Of a stretch of DNA of 64,000 nt, positions 1-11,267 are shown piece by piece. The number at the start of each line of letters is the position of its first letter. Position 1 is the stretch's first letter. Both the position numbers and the translations under genes were made by a program. The notes below the pieces were generated by a model that searched no databases, had not been told where the DNA came from, and was given only the letters and a program-made list of their open reading frames with translations. Source of the stretch: Brasenia schreberi (taxonomy: Eukaryota; Streptophyta; Magnoliopsida; Nymphaeales; Cabombaceae); contig JAYKKT010000089.1 in assembly GCA_036023115.1 (NCBI GenBank), positions 20,455,001-20,519,000 of the forward strand. Direction: 5' to 3'.

Positions 1-135
1 ATGTAGTGGCCCTTGCTTACTTCTTACTGCATTCGAGCTCTGCAGCATATCGCTAGGCGGGGACGCCTCAAAGCAATGCTCATAATTTTTGTAATCCATG
101 TTATAAAAATTCGACGAAGTTTTACACTAGCTATC
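1..135 (-). mobile_element. RTE LINE 5'-leader fragment
   Basis: This stretch repeats, with few differences, the start of the neighbouring LINE at about 2659-2792 (same strand), including the region where the first reading frame begins. It is joined at about 135-140 to the 3' part of the next LINE without that element's normal 3' end. It therefore belongs to a second copy, cut off by the window edge. Confidence 0.75.
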
Positions 136-294
136 CTGCATTAATTCTATGTGTAACATCTCTATCAATTCTTCCATCACTCTGAAAAATTGACCCTAGG
201 TATTTAAAACTTTTCCTTTTGGGATGTAATGTGTGCCAATTTTAATTTCTATGTCCTCTGAAGTAACCAAATGATCAAACTTACATTACATATA

Positions 295-1621
295 TTATGT
301 CTTTGTTCTACTAAGTCGGAGGCCTTTGCTTTCTAATGTTTCTCTCCATAGTTCCAATTTTCCATTAACTTTTTCCTTAGACTCCTCCACTAATACAATG
401 TCATCTGCAAATAACATACACCAAGGTACTTCATCTTGAATATGTTTTGTTAACTCATCCTTTTCCATTATAAATAAGTATGGACTTAAAGTTGATCCTT
501 GATGTAACCCAATATTAACTTCAAAGAAGTTTGTCGTTCCTTCATGAGTCCTCACACATGTTTTTGCACCATCATACATGTCTCTTATAAGGTTAATATA
601 TGTCAATGGGATACCTCTTTTCTCCAAAGTTCTCCAAAGAACCTCCCTGGGTACCCTATCATAAGCTTTTTCTAGATCAATAAATATCATGTGAAGGTCT
701 TTTTTTTTTCCTCTAAAATATTCCATAAGACGTCTCAAAAGGTGAATCACTTCAATAGTAGATCTACCTGATATAAATCCAAATTAGTTCTCTATTGTAC
801 TTGATACTTGTCTTAACCTACGTTCGATAATTCTTTCCCACAATTTTATAGTATGAATCATTAACTTGATACCTCGATAATTGGCACAATTTTGAATGTC
901 TCTCTTGTTCTTTTATATGGGTATAAGTGTACTTGCTCTCCATTCCTTGGGTATCTTTTGGTTTTTTCATATTTCATTAAATAGTCTTGTGAGCCAAGTG
1001 ATTCCTATTTCTCTTAGTATTTTCCAAACTTCTATAGGAATATTATCTGGTCCTACCGATTTACCACCCTTCATATGTTTAAAAGCTTCTTTGACTTCAT
1101 TCTTTTGAATACGTCGGTAGAAATTATGGTTTATATACTTTTCTAACTTGGCTAAATCTCCTAAACTAATACTAACATCTTTATTTTCATTAAAAAGATT
1201 ATAAAAATATTTTCCATCTATTTCTTATATCATCATTTGCAACTAGAATTTTTTCATCCTCATCTTTTATGCATCTTACATAATTAAGATCTTTAGTTTT
1301 CTTATCTCTAACTCTAGCTATCCTAAAAATATCTTTTCACCCTCTTTTGAGTTGAGTTTTTTATATAAGTCCTCCCAAATCTTAGCTTTTTGCTTCACTA
1401 AGGGCCTTTTTTGCTTCCTTCTTCGCTTTCTTATAAGATTCTAAAGTTTCACTAGTCTTCTTAGCATAATGTAATTTGTAACATGCCCTCTTTGCCTCAA
1501 TTTTATTTTGTACTACTTCACTCCACCACCAATCTTCTTTTTGTGCTGGTACACCTCCCTTAGATACCCCTAACATATCTTTCGCCACTTTCTTAATATG
1601 TACAGCCATATTGTTCCACAT
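295..1621 (-). pseudogene. LINE reverse transcriptase (decayed)
   Basis: The best-preserved part is 750-295 (151 codons). It shows [18 protein letters not shown] (the first catalytic aspartate region), [13 protein letters not shown] and MLFADDIVL (the catalytic aspartate pair). Upstream, 1130-750 matches the RT N-terminal region of the sister LINE but carries stops, and 1621-1382 holds the lysine-rich linker between endonuclease and RT. In the intact family this enzyme copies the RNA at the nicked target. Several in-frame stops show the copy is dead. The C-terminus ends soon after the FADD motif, where the element joins foreign sequence. Confidence 0.8.
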
Positions 1622-1815
1622 ATCACAGGGTGTGCCAGCATAATTCCCAACATCTCCTTGACAGACTTTCTGTTTAAATATATCTTCTTTCTCGCCTTTG
1701 CAGTTTCACCATTTAGTCCGAATAGCTCGAGACACTCTTTTCTTCTTTATCCATTTTTTTATTTGTAAATCCATAACTAAAAGTCGATGTTGGATGGTTA
1801 AGCTTTCTCCTGAAA

Positions 1816-2757
1816 TTACCTTACAATCTTTACAACACGCTCTATCTTTTTTCTACAAATAAAGTAATCAATTTCTGTTTGTGATAAGCCACTCTTATAA
1901 GTAATTAAATGTTCATCTCGTTTTTTGAAGATTGTATTGACTATAAAGAGATCAAATGTCATAGCAAAATTTAAAATCTCCCTACCTTCCTCGTTTATAT
2001 CCCCAAAACCAAAGTTTCCATGAATCCCTTGATATCCTAATGCCTCCTGTCCATTTAAATCTCCTCCTAAACAAATCATCTCCCTTTGTGCAATCTTTAG
2101 AAACAACTTATCTAACTCTTCCCAAAAAACTGTCTTTATACTATCTTCTAGTCCTACTTGGGGTGCGTAAGCACAAACTATATTCAAAACCTCTGCTCCT
2201 AACACTAATTTCAACGTCATGATTCAGTCACCATATCATTGTATGTCTACTACACTCTCCTTTAAATCTTTATTTATGATATTACCAACTCCGTTTCGAG
2301 CCTTTTCTTTACTTGAGTACCATAATTTAAAACTTGTATCCTCTATCTCCTTTGCTTTTTCTCCAACCCATTTTGTCTCTTGTAAACATAGAATATGAAT
2401 CTTTCTCCGAATCATAGTATCTACCACCTCCATTAGCTTACCCGATAATGTTCTGATATTCCAAGAACCAATACGAATCTTATTATCTAGGACTAACTTC
2501 CTTACCCTCCGCATCTGTCCATAATCAAAATACGGAGACCCTCTCCGAAAATTTTTCACTACATTCGGGCGGCAATGTAGCGGGACTAACTTCTTTACCC
2601 ACACCCGTCCATGATGTGGGAACCCTCTGTGCAATTGATTAACTACATTCCGGCGAAAATGTAGTGGCCCTTGCTTACTTCTTACTGCATTCGAGCTCTG
2701 CAGCACGTCGCTAGGCGGGGACGCCTCAAAGCAATGCTCATAATTTTTATAATCCAT
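1816..2757 (-). pseudogene. LINE endonuclease domain (decayed)
   Basis: Two open segments (2757-2236 and 2220-1816) together give the N-terminal extension and the endonuclease of an RTE-type LINE. Visible motifs are GSWNIRTLSG, LQETKW, CAYAPQVG, GGDLNG and a late TEIDYF, the usual order for the exonuclease/endonuclease/phosphatase fold that nicks the target DNA before reverse transcription. A break near 2221-2236 separates the halves, and the protein no longer connects in one frame to the RT. The leader codes for an unusual repeated stretch with two related units of about 70 bp (about 2530-2660). The residues look intact but the frame is broken, so I call it a pseudogene. Confidence 0.8.
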
Positions 2758-3750
2758 GTTATAAAAATCCGACGAAATTTTATGCTAGCTATCGGAAGCC
2801 TAACACAACCCTCCTCCTTTATCTAGGCTTGGGACCAGCAATGCAAGGGTGATCCCTTACATGGGCGAAGTTAAAAAATTCTCTCCAAAGAAACAAGAAA
2901 TTATTTTAAAAAGATCACAAGGCTTTGTTTCAAAGAAAATATAATTTTGTAAAGTTTCTAAGTACAAAATTTTAATTAAAAGAAGATTTGGCTCTGTGAA
3001 ATAACACAAAGAATTTTCGAAGTACAAGCCAACTATAAAGGAAAGCATATAACTATTCCTTTAAGAAACAGAAAGTGTTTTCAAAGTAAACATTAAACAA
3101 AAGTTGTTTCACAAGAAACTAATAAAAAAAGTACACATTTTTAAGTAAAACGGAAATCCGAGAGAGGTGAATATCTTCACCAAAAACTCATTTTTTAAAA
3201 CAAACAAGAAACTAAGAACAACACTTTTGGCAAAATAGAGGAGAAATAATGAGCACCATGTTGAAATCAAGAGGGAAACATATTTAATGATGAAGAACCC
3301 AAAAACATTATACATTTTTGAAGGTAAAAAAAATCAAATGGAGGTGAAATCATGAGGAAAACGTCTTCAATGGTGGAGATACCAAAACCATTACGTGGAA
3401 ACAAAGAGAGCTAAAAGCCATATCGACAAAGTTTTAGCAAAGAAATACATCTTATATAAACAGCAACAAAAAGAACTTTTCTTTAGGTTTCTTAAAACAA
3501 GAAATTTTTGAAAAGAAAAACCATTTAAAAAAGCATGCTTCGTTTACCCACTCTAGATAATACAAGCAAGCTGAACTAATAAAATACACCGACCAAAAAT
3601 CTACTATGAAGAAAATCTCATTAATCTACTTTTATAATATAACAGTCAAAGCAAACCTTTGCACGTAAATCAAACATGCATACACAAGCATAAAGTATAA
3701 AAATGATTTTTAAAGAGCACAAAAGAAGCAAAAGCACGTTCTATAAAAAT

Positions 3751-3948
3751 CAACAACTAAGCCTTTTCCAGTACTAGATGGAGTCCGCTACATGGATTCT
3801 TTGTTTCCACATAGCCCTATCATAATTGGTAGAATCCATGATATAAAAGTCCAATAAAGTTTTATGCTAGCCATCGGAAGCCTAACCCTCCTCCTTCATC
3901 CGGGCTTCAGACCGACCATGCAAGGGTGTTCTCTTACATGGGCAGAGT
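3751..3948 (-). mobile_element. SINE-like element sharing both ends with the RTE LINE
   Basis: About 195 bp. Its left part (3751-3828) matches the 3' terminus of the LINE at 10539-10616. Its right part (about 3829-3948) matches the LINE 5' leader at about 2764-2862 and 13687-13800. The tail on the minus strand is a TTG-type repeat. The size and the LINE-shared tail resemble the plant Au-type SINE family, but a LINE with a very large internal deletion would look the same. No clear target duplication is visible. It interrupts the AT-rich array. Confidence 0.65.
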
Positions 3949-4085
3949 ACACTATAGCGCGCTATAGCATTTCTATAGCGTTTTAGCAGTGCAAAAAACG
4001 CTATAACGGGTGAACCTTAATGGGCGACCTGCCAGAGCCGCTATAGAATAGTTAGCGCACTACGCTCATAACGCTATTCTGGATC
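3949..4085. repeat. Cluster of GCTATAG palindromic motifs
   Basis: Seven-base and longer variants of GCTATAG/CTATAGC occur in both orientations within about 130 bp (for example at 3952-3990, about 4041 and about 4067). The stretch lies directly beside the SINE-like element and has no coding potential. It may be the remnant of a small inverted-repeat transposon; I cannot assign it. Confidence 0.45.
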
Positions 4086-6190
4086 GGGCACAAATTGATT
4101 TTCTACAACAAGCAAGAAGATAAGAATAAGAATGAAAATTTTGACAAAATAGCAAAGAAAGTACGTGCATAATATTAAAATCAAGAGAAAAACGTCTTTC
4201 ATGATGGCGTGCCCAAAACCAGTACATAAAAAAAAGTATTTGCTTTTTAAGATACAAAGAAAATCAGAGGGGTAGTGAAAATTTTCATTAGGAGATGATC
4301 TCCTAAAACAAATAAGAAGATAACAAGAAAACTTTTGGCAAAATAAAGAGAAAAAGATCCATTGAATAAAAAAGAATACTATGAAAATAAAGAGAAAAAA
4401 ACTTTTCAAAAAAATCACTAAAAAAAAGAAGAAACTATTTAAAAGAAATATAAGGCTTTATTTCAAAGAAAATCATATTATTTTGTCAAGTAAAACGAAA
4501 AATATGAGATAGGTGAATGTCTTCACCAGAAAATGATTTTCTAAAGTAAGTAAGAAGATAAAATTAAGAATTAAAATTTTGGCAAGATAGTAGACAAAGT
4601 TCAAGCATTGTGTTAAAATCAAGAGGAAAACATCTTTAATGATGGTGAGCCCAAAAGAATACATGAAAAAAAGCATACGCTCTTTAAGACAAAGAAAATC
4701 AGAGAGGTGGTGAATATCTTCAAGAAGCTAATAAGAAAACTTTTGACAAAATTAATAGAAAAAGATCAATTAAATAAAAAATAATACTGTGAAAATAAAG
4801 AGAAAAATAACTTTTCAAAAATTTCCCTACGAAGAAACAAGAAACTATTTCAAAAAGAACACAAAGCTTTAAGTACACAATTTTCTAAGTAAAACGAAAA
4901 ATAAGAGATAGGCGAATGTCTTCGGCAGAAAATGATTTTCTAAAACAAGAAGATAAGATTAATAATGAAAATTTTGGCAAAATAACACAGAAAGTACAAG
5001 CATAAAATTAAAACCAAGAGAGAAACATCTTTAATGATGGCGAGCCCAAAAAGAGTACATGGAAAAAAGTATACCCTTTTTAAGATAAAAAGAAAATCAG
5101 AGGGGTGGTGAATATCTTCACTTAGGAGATGGTCTTCTAAAACAAATAAGAAGCCAAGAAGAAAACTTTTGGCAAAATGAACAGAAAAAAATATCAATTA
5201 ATAAAAATAATAATGTAAAAATAAAGAGGACAAATAACTTTTCAAAAAATTCCCTACAAAGAAACAAGAAAATATTTGAAAAAGAACACAAGGCTTTATT
5301 TCAAAGAAAATTGTATTTATTTTGTTAGTAAGTACAAGATTTTATAAGGTAAAACGAAAAATAAGAGAGAGGTGAATGGTGAAGGTAAAAAGAAAAATAA
5401 GAGATGAATGAAAGTCTTTACCAGAAAATGACTTTCTAAAACAAGAAAGAAGATAACATCAAGAATGAGAATTTTGGAAAAATAGCATGGTGGGTATAAG
5501 TATTTGTGTTAACATCAAGAAGGAAACATCTATAATGATGGCGAGCCCAAAAACAATACATGGAAAAAAGTACATGCTTTTTAACATAAAAAGATAATCA
5601 GAGGGGTAGTGAATAATTTCACTATCATTTCATCTCCTAAAACAAATAAGAAGATAAGAAGAAAACTTGTGGCAAAATGAAGAGAAAAAAGATCAATTCA
5701 ATAAAAAGAATACTGTGAAAATAAAGAAAAAAAATAACTTTTCAAAAATTTCCCTACGAAGAAACAAGAAACTATTTGAAAAGAACACAAAAGCTTTATT
5801 TCAAAGAAAATCATATTATTTTTGTTATTAAGTATAAGATTTTCTAAGGTAAAACGAAAAATAAGAGATAGGTGAATGTCTTTGCCAAAAAAAATGATTT
5901 CTAAAGATTAAGAATGAAAATTTTGTACAAAAAACAGAGAAAGTACAAGCATAATATTAAAATCAGAGGGAAATGTCTTTAATGATGGCAAGCCCAAAAA
6001 GAGTACATGCAAAAAAGTATACGCTTTTTAAGATAAAAAAATGAGAGGGGTGGTGAATATCTTCACTTAGGAGATGGTCTCCTAAAACAAATAAGAAGTT
6101 AAGAAGAAAGCTTTTGGCAAAATGAAGAGGAAAATGATCAATTGAATAAAAAAAGAATACTATGAAAATAAAGAGACAAAATAACTCCAA

Positions 6191-6700
6191 CCGGTAGGCA
6201 ATTGGTATCTACCATTGTTGAGCACCGACGGCCTCCAAAATGTCATTGGCGTCCACATTGAAATAAGGGAAAAGCATACCCTGTTGTCACAGGAAATCCC
6301 AACTCCCAAGGGGGCATCGTCTCCACCTTTTCAAGACAACAAATCAAAGAGAGCAAAGTGCCTGTGTCAATTAGAGTATATGAGAAAGAGAGCTCATAGC
6401 AAGGGAGAGAAAGAAACAGTAGGTGAGGTTGGAGGTAACGCAGAAATTTTTGAAAATGAGTGGGGTATCTTTGAAAATCATAAAAGAGTGTGTGTTTAGT
6501 AATTTGGGGTATGCAAAAATAGTAATCTCCTTGAATATGACAATATCTCTTTATATATGTGTGTGAGAAAGTGGGAGAGACTCTTCATCCATAATGAACT
6601 AAACTATGGTTGTGTAATCAGATCCCTGCATGAGATAACTCGACAACTTCGATACCAAGGCCTTCTGTTAGTGAAGACAATCTCTTAGAATAAGGGATAC
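6191..6700. other. Non-coding stretch between two repeat arrays
   Basis: The sequence is unlike either neighbouring array. One short open frame (94 codons, plus strand, 6215-6499) shows no recognisable domain and no codon or motif support. I see nothing annotatable. Confidence 0.4.
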
Positions 6701-8955
6701 GGCATGCCTTGGAGTGCCTGCACATCACCCACAAAATTGTTCTCACTTCTTCATTTCGAACAACCTTAGATCAACTTCTCTCGATAGTCATCAAGCTTGA
6801 AACTCATGGCAACGGCATCTTCAACATTGGTCTAAAGTGTTTTGTGCAATATTGTTCTGTTGCCACTACTTCAATACATATATTACTTCTTCAACTCTTC
6901 TTCAAGACCATAATTTAGCATCACTGATTCTGTTGCTGTTCTCAAAACAATCAAGACGTCATAGCCTGGTTCTGTTCACAAGTAGATTGTTAAGGGCTCT
7001 GGAGCGCTTGTCCAGGCATGTTGAGTGTGACTTAATTGTATCTTGAAGGAAACTCATCAAGAGTTGCTTGAATCTGGATGCAAAAGAGTTTATGCACTTT
7101 ATCTACAAAATTGTTCTCGCTTATTGATTTGGAACAAGCTTAGATCAACTTCTCTTGATAGTTACCAAGCTTGAAACTCAACATCATGACAACAAAATCT
7201 TCAACATTGGTCTAAAGAGTGTTGTGCAATATTGTTTTGTTGCCACTGTTTCAACACGTATTATTTCTTCAACTCTTCTTCAAAACCGGAATTTAGCATT
7301 GTTGATTATGTTTCTGCTCTCAAAACAATCAAGAACTCATCAACGGGTTTGGTTCACAAGTTGATCGTTAAGGGCTCTGGAGAGCTTGTGCAAGGCGTGT
7401 TGAGTGTGACTCAATTGTATCTTGAGGGAAACACATCAAGAGTTGCTTGCATCTGGTTGCTTTGATCTCGATAGTGGCGAGTTAACCCTAAATGATAGTG
7501 CATCGGCATGCCTTGGAGTTTATGCACATCACCTACAAAATTGTTCTCGCTTCTTGATTTGGAACAACTTTAGATCAGCTTCTCTCGACTGCCATCAAGC
7601 TTGATAGTCGACATCATGGCAACATCTTCAACATTGGTCAAAATTGTGTTGTGCAATATTGTTCTGTTGCCACTATTTCAACACATATGCTACTTCTTCA
7701 ACTCTACTTCAAGATCATAATTTAGCATCGTTGATTCTATTGCTTGTCTCAAAATAGTCAAGATGTCATCAACTGGTTCTGTTTGCAAGTTGATCGTTAA
7801 GGGCCCTGCAGCGCTTGTGCAAGGCGTGTTGAGTGTGACTCAATTGTATCTCGAAGGAAACTCATCAGAGTTGCTTGCATCTGGTTGCTATGATCTCAAT
7901 AGCCGCAAGTTAAACTTAAATGATAGTGCATCGGCATGCCTTGGAGCTCCTGCACATCACCTACAAAATTGTTCTCGCTTCTTGATTTGGAACAACCTTA
8001 GATCAACTTCTCTCGATAGTCATCAAGCTTGAAACTCAACATCATGGCAACGGCATCTTCAACATTGGTCTAAAGAGTGTTGTGTATTGTTCTGTTGCCA
8101 CTACTTCAACACATGTTACTTCTTCAACTCTTCTTCAAGACCAGAATTTAGCATCGTTGATTCCGCTGCTGCTCTCAAAACAATCAAGACGTCACCAACT
8201 GGTTCGGTTCACAAGTTGATCGTTAAGGGCTCTGCAGCGCTTGTGCAAGGCGTGTTGAGTGACTCAATTGTATCTCAAGGGAAACTCATCAAGAGTTGCT
8301 TGCATCTGGTTGCTTTGATCTCAATAGTGCCGAGTTAACCCTAAATGATAGTGCGTCGGCATGCCTTGGAGGGCCTGCACATCACCCACAAAATTGTTCT
8401 CACTTCTTCATTTCGAACAACCTTAGATCAACTTCTCTCGATAGTCATCAAGCTTGAAACTCAACATCATGGCAACGGCATCTTCAACATTGGTGTGAAG
8501 AGTGTTGTTGCATACTGTTCTATTGCCACTAATTCAACACATGTTACTTCTTCAACTCTTCTTCAAGACCAGAATTTATCATCGTTGATTCTGTTGCTGC
8601 TCTCAAAATAATCAAGGCGTCACCAACTGGTTCTGTTCACAAGTAGATCGTTAAGGCCTTTGTAGCGCTTGTGCAAGGCATGTTGAGTTAGACTCAATTG
8701 TATCTCGAAGGAAACTCATCAAGAGCTGCTTGCATCTGGTTGCTTTGATCTCGATAGTGGCGAGTTAACCCTCAATGATCTTGCATCGGCTTGCCTTGGA
8801 GGGCCTGCACATTCACCTACAAAATTGTTCTCGCTTTTTCATTTCGAACAACCTTAGATCAACTTCACTCGATAGTCATCAAGCTTGAAACTCAACATCA
8901 TGGCAACGGCATCTTCAACATTGGTGTGGAAGTGTTGTTTACATTGTTCTATTGC
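6701..8955. repeat. Satellite-like tandem repeat, unit about 425 bp, about 5.5 copies
   Basis: The marker GGCATGCCTTGGAG (or a close variant) starts units at about 6701, 7085 (diverged), 7505, 7933, 8358 and 8788, so spacing is about 384, 420, 428, 425 and 430 bp. Each unit then carries 'CAAAATTGTTCTC', 'GATAGTCATCAAGCTTGA', 'GGCATCTTCAACATTGG', 'ACTTCTTCAACTCTTCTTC' and 'TGATCGTTAAGGGC' in the same order. The last copy breaks off near 8955. Short open frames repeat with the unit in shifted frames and are treated as by-products. Confidence 0.9.
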
Positions 8956-9425
8956 CAATGCGGTAAACACACAAAATTTGTCTAAAAAAGAATTTTGAGA
9001 AGTTCCCCTTTTTAAAAGAAAAATTACGGTCGTGGGTCTTTTAAGGTTTCTTTCAACAAAGACACCTTAAGCGAGTTCATTTCCAAACAAAAATTTTGCG
9101 AGAACCTCAAAATGAGAGTACTTCGAGCTTAATTAAAAAATCAAATTCCGACAAAATCCAAAAAATAACCATTTTGTCCTCATTGCCATATTAGCAAAAT
9201 TTCATTGTTTTAAGTTTTTTTCTTTCAAAGAAAGGGTTGCAAAAGCTAAAATGGGGCGTTTGAAATCAAAATAAGTTATAACTCCAAAATATTTGTAAAA
9301 TAATCATTTTACCCCTACAAAATATTTGAATTAAAATGACAAAAAAAGTAGAACAAATAGGCCTAAATGGTGGAGAAAGGAGTGAGACCTCATAAGACTC
9401 ATATCTCAATCCTATGCAACCGTAG
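8956..9425. other. Non-coding AT-rich spacer
   Basis: No coding frame, repeat unit or transposon end was recognised between the satellite and the LTR fragment at 9426. Confidence 0.4.
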
Positions 9426-9505
9426 TAAAGTCATTTGAGCCCGGTTTGGTGATCGGGTTCAAAGTCAATGAGTTAGAGTCGATGTCCTCATCATAAATGG
9501 CGCCA
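9426..9505 (-). mobile_element. LTR-end fragment, direct repeat of 17380-17446
   Basis: About 80 bp match 17380-17446 in the same orientation with few differences. Read on the minus strand both copies begin TGATGAGGACATCGACTC, which looks like an LTR start. This suggests that both are LTR ends of one minus-strand gypsy element whose centre has been rearranged. Confidence 0.55.
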
Positions 9506-9599
9506 GACCAAGGTTTGATAGGTCTGATGAGTAGATCCAGGTCACGAAGATTGATGCACCTAATCCAGGAACAAGGTTTGGATCGTGGACCCTAGCAGT

Positions 9600-10190
9600 G
9601 ACGAGAGCCAGCCAACTCCAAAGGGGGTTAGCTAGAATTAACTCCCCAACAGTTGGTTGGTTGAACTATATTTTGCTTAGGAAATCATAGTAGAGTTAAG
9701 TGTGAATAAGTTGGACCTTGTCACTGGTAGACAGGAGATTACCCTTTAATGTAGTGTGCATTTCCTAGGTAATCATTTGCTTTAAGGATCTAAGAGTATT
9801 AGTAGTTGTGCCAGCTTAGAGGCCTGTCTTAAGCCTATATATATCAAGGTGAAATAAACAAATGTTAGTGGCCATTTCTACTCCACGATTTCTACAAGAG
9901 AGTCTGAACTAATCTATGCCAGCTTGTGTCACTGAGTTAGTGGCATGCTAATCACATAAAACCCTCTTATCAATCAGACCTCTTTCTGATTGTGGTTAGT
10001 CATTTTGTCTCTTTCTGAGCAATCTCCTGTAAACGTGAATAGGAAGCACATCACCTGTCCATCTGTCATTCATTGGTCCTTAAGATTCACCCACCAAATG
10101 TTAGCATAATTTGTAAATTATAGGGCTACAAGATGACATTTAGTTTACTCAGAGTAGTTAAAATATTCAATTATTTTATTACCTAGTGAA
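9600..10190 (+). repeat. Long inverted repeat, left arm
   Basis: Reverse-complement match to 13812-14372 over nearly 600 bp with moderate divergence and small indels. The arm contains a TATATAT stretch near 9836-9846 and pyrimidine-rich sequence, as an LTR might, but no primer-binding site is evident. The LINE at 10539-13803 sits between the arms. Confidence 0.7.
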
Positions 10191-10520
10191 CCCATTATAA
10201 GAATTCTTCTAGGGAGCTCGTCCTTTAATTGATGGGATTTGAATTTTGGGGTAGTCTTCATTTCGGTCCTTGCAGTTGATTGTGTGGGATCCGGGGATAG
10301 GTGCCATGTCTTCTTCTTCGGGTAACAGGTCATCCGAGCATGAATGGGAGCCTCCTAGGTTGGGATGGAGTGGAGTAGCTGGTGATGGACTCAGGCATTC
10401 CACGACCCTAACTAGAAATTGGAGGTGCCATGTCTTCATATGAAACTTGAGTTGAGAGAACAATTGTATGCAAACTCTACCCATGGAATAAACTCCTCCC
10501 AAAAGAATTCCAAGAATGGG
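10191..10520. other. Unique spacer inside the inverted repeat
   Basis: About 330 bp between the left arm and the LINE target duplication. No coding or repeat identity was recognised. Confidence 0.35.
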
Positions 10521-10538
10521 TTCAGTGGGTGATAAAAT
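10521..10538. repeat. Left target-site duplication of LINE copy 2
   Basis: The 18-bp segment matches 13804-13821 with three mismatches; the last ten bases (GTGATAAAAT) are identical. It directly precedes the AACAACAAC tail of the LINE. Confidence 0.65.
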
Positions 10539-11267
10539 AACAACAACAACTAAGCCTTTTCCTATACTAGACGAGGTCAGCTACATGGATTCTTTGTTTC
10601 CACAGAGCCCTATCATATGCCATGTTAGTAGTTAACTCACAATAAGCTAGATCATTCTTTATTGTTTCTTTCCAACACTTTTGTGGTCGTCCTCTATCTC
10701 TTTTAATACTTTCAAAATATAGTTTTTCATACCTTCTTATAAGTTCTTCTTTTGATCTTTTTTCTATATGTCCAAACTACCTTAAATGATATTCTCTCAT
10801 TTTATCCTCTATTGGTACCATACATAATTTATTTCTAATAACCTCATTATGTATACAGTCTTTTCTTATATGACCACTCATCCATCTCAACATCTTCATT
10901 TCTATCACAACCATCTTTTGCACATGTTGATGATTAACTGCCCCAACACTACGAACGATAAAACATGGCAGGTCTAATTGCTGCTCTATAATATTTACCT
11001 TTTAACTTTAATGGTATCTTTTTATCATAAAGAATACTTATGCTCCTCTCCATTTTAACCAACCAGCATTAATTTTATGCGTAACATCAATTCTTCCATC
11101 ACTCTAAAAAGTTGACCCTAGGTATTTAAAACTTTCCTTTTGGTGGATGCAATGTTGCCAATTTTAATTTCTATGTCCTTTGAAGTAACCAAATGATCAA
11201 ACTTACATTCCATATATTGTATCTTTGTTCTACTAAGTCAGAAGCCTTTACTTTCTAATGTTTTTCT

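Larger units (their letters stand above)
140..2862 (-). mobile_element. Degenerate RTE-clade LINE (copy 1), 3'-truncated
   Basis: Non-LTR retrotransposon on the minus strand. In order it holds a 5' leader (about 2862-2757), an apurinic-type endonuclease (2757-1816), a linker (1621-1382) and reverse transcriptase (about 1130-295). The same order and sequence recur in the copy at 10539-13803. Compared with that copy, about 530 bp of 3' end, including the terminal TTG-type repeat, are missing at the left junction. Assignment to the RTE clade rests on the endonuclease and RT motifs and on the TTG-repeat tail of the sister copy. Stops and frameshifts make it inactive. Confidence 0.85.
3100..6190. 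repeat. AT-rich degenerate tandem array, period about 400-500 bp
   Basis: The same blocks recur in order: a 'GGAGATG..CTCCTAAAACAA' block, 'AAAAGATCAATT', 'GAAACTATTT', 'AAGGCTTTATTTCAAAG', 'GTGAATGTCTTC' and 'ATGGCGAGCCCAAAA'. The last block occurs at about 3297 (weak), 4207, 4648, 5044, 5544 and 5992, giving periods of about 400-500 bp. Units differ by many substitutions and indels. Open frames across it are low-complexity Phe/Leu/Ile runs on the minus strand, as expected from A-rich DNA, and I do not treat them as genes. Confidence 0.75.

Noticed and set aside
2857..6190. Many minus-strand frames that look like membrane proteins
   Set aside because: Phe/Leu/Ile runs come from the A-rich repeat array; they recur with the repeat and lack conserved motifs.
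6701..8955. CRISPR-like array
   Set aside because: The repeat unit is hundreds of bp long without unique spacers, and the DNA is a plant nuclear genome.
6709..8985. Series of 60-90-codon frames repeating a similar peptide
   Set aside because: They follow the 425-bp tandem unit, shift frame between copies and have no recognised domain.
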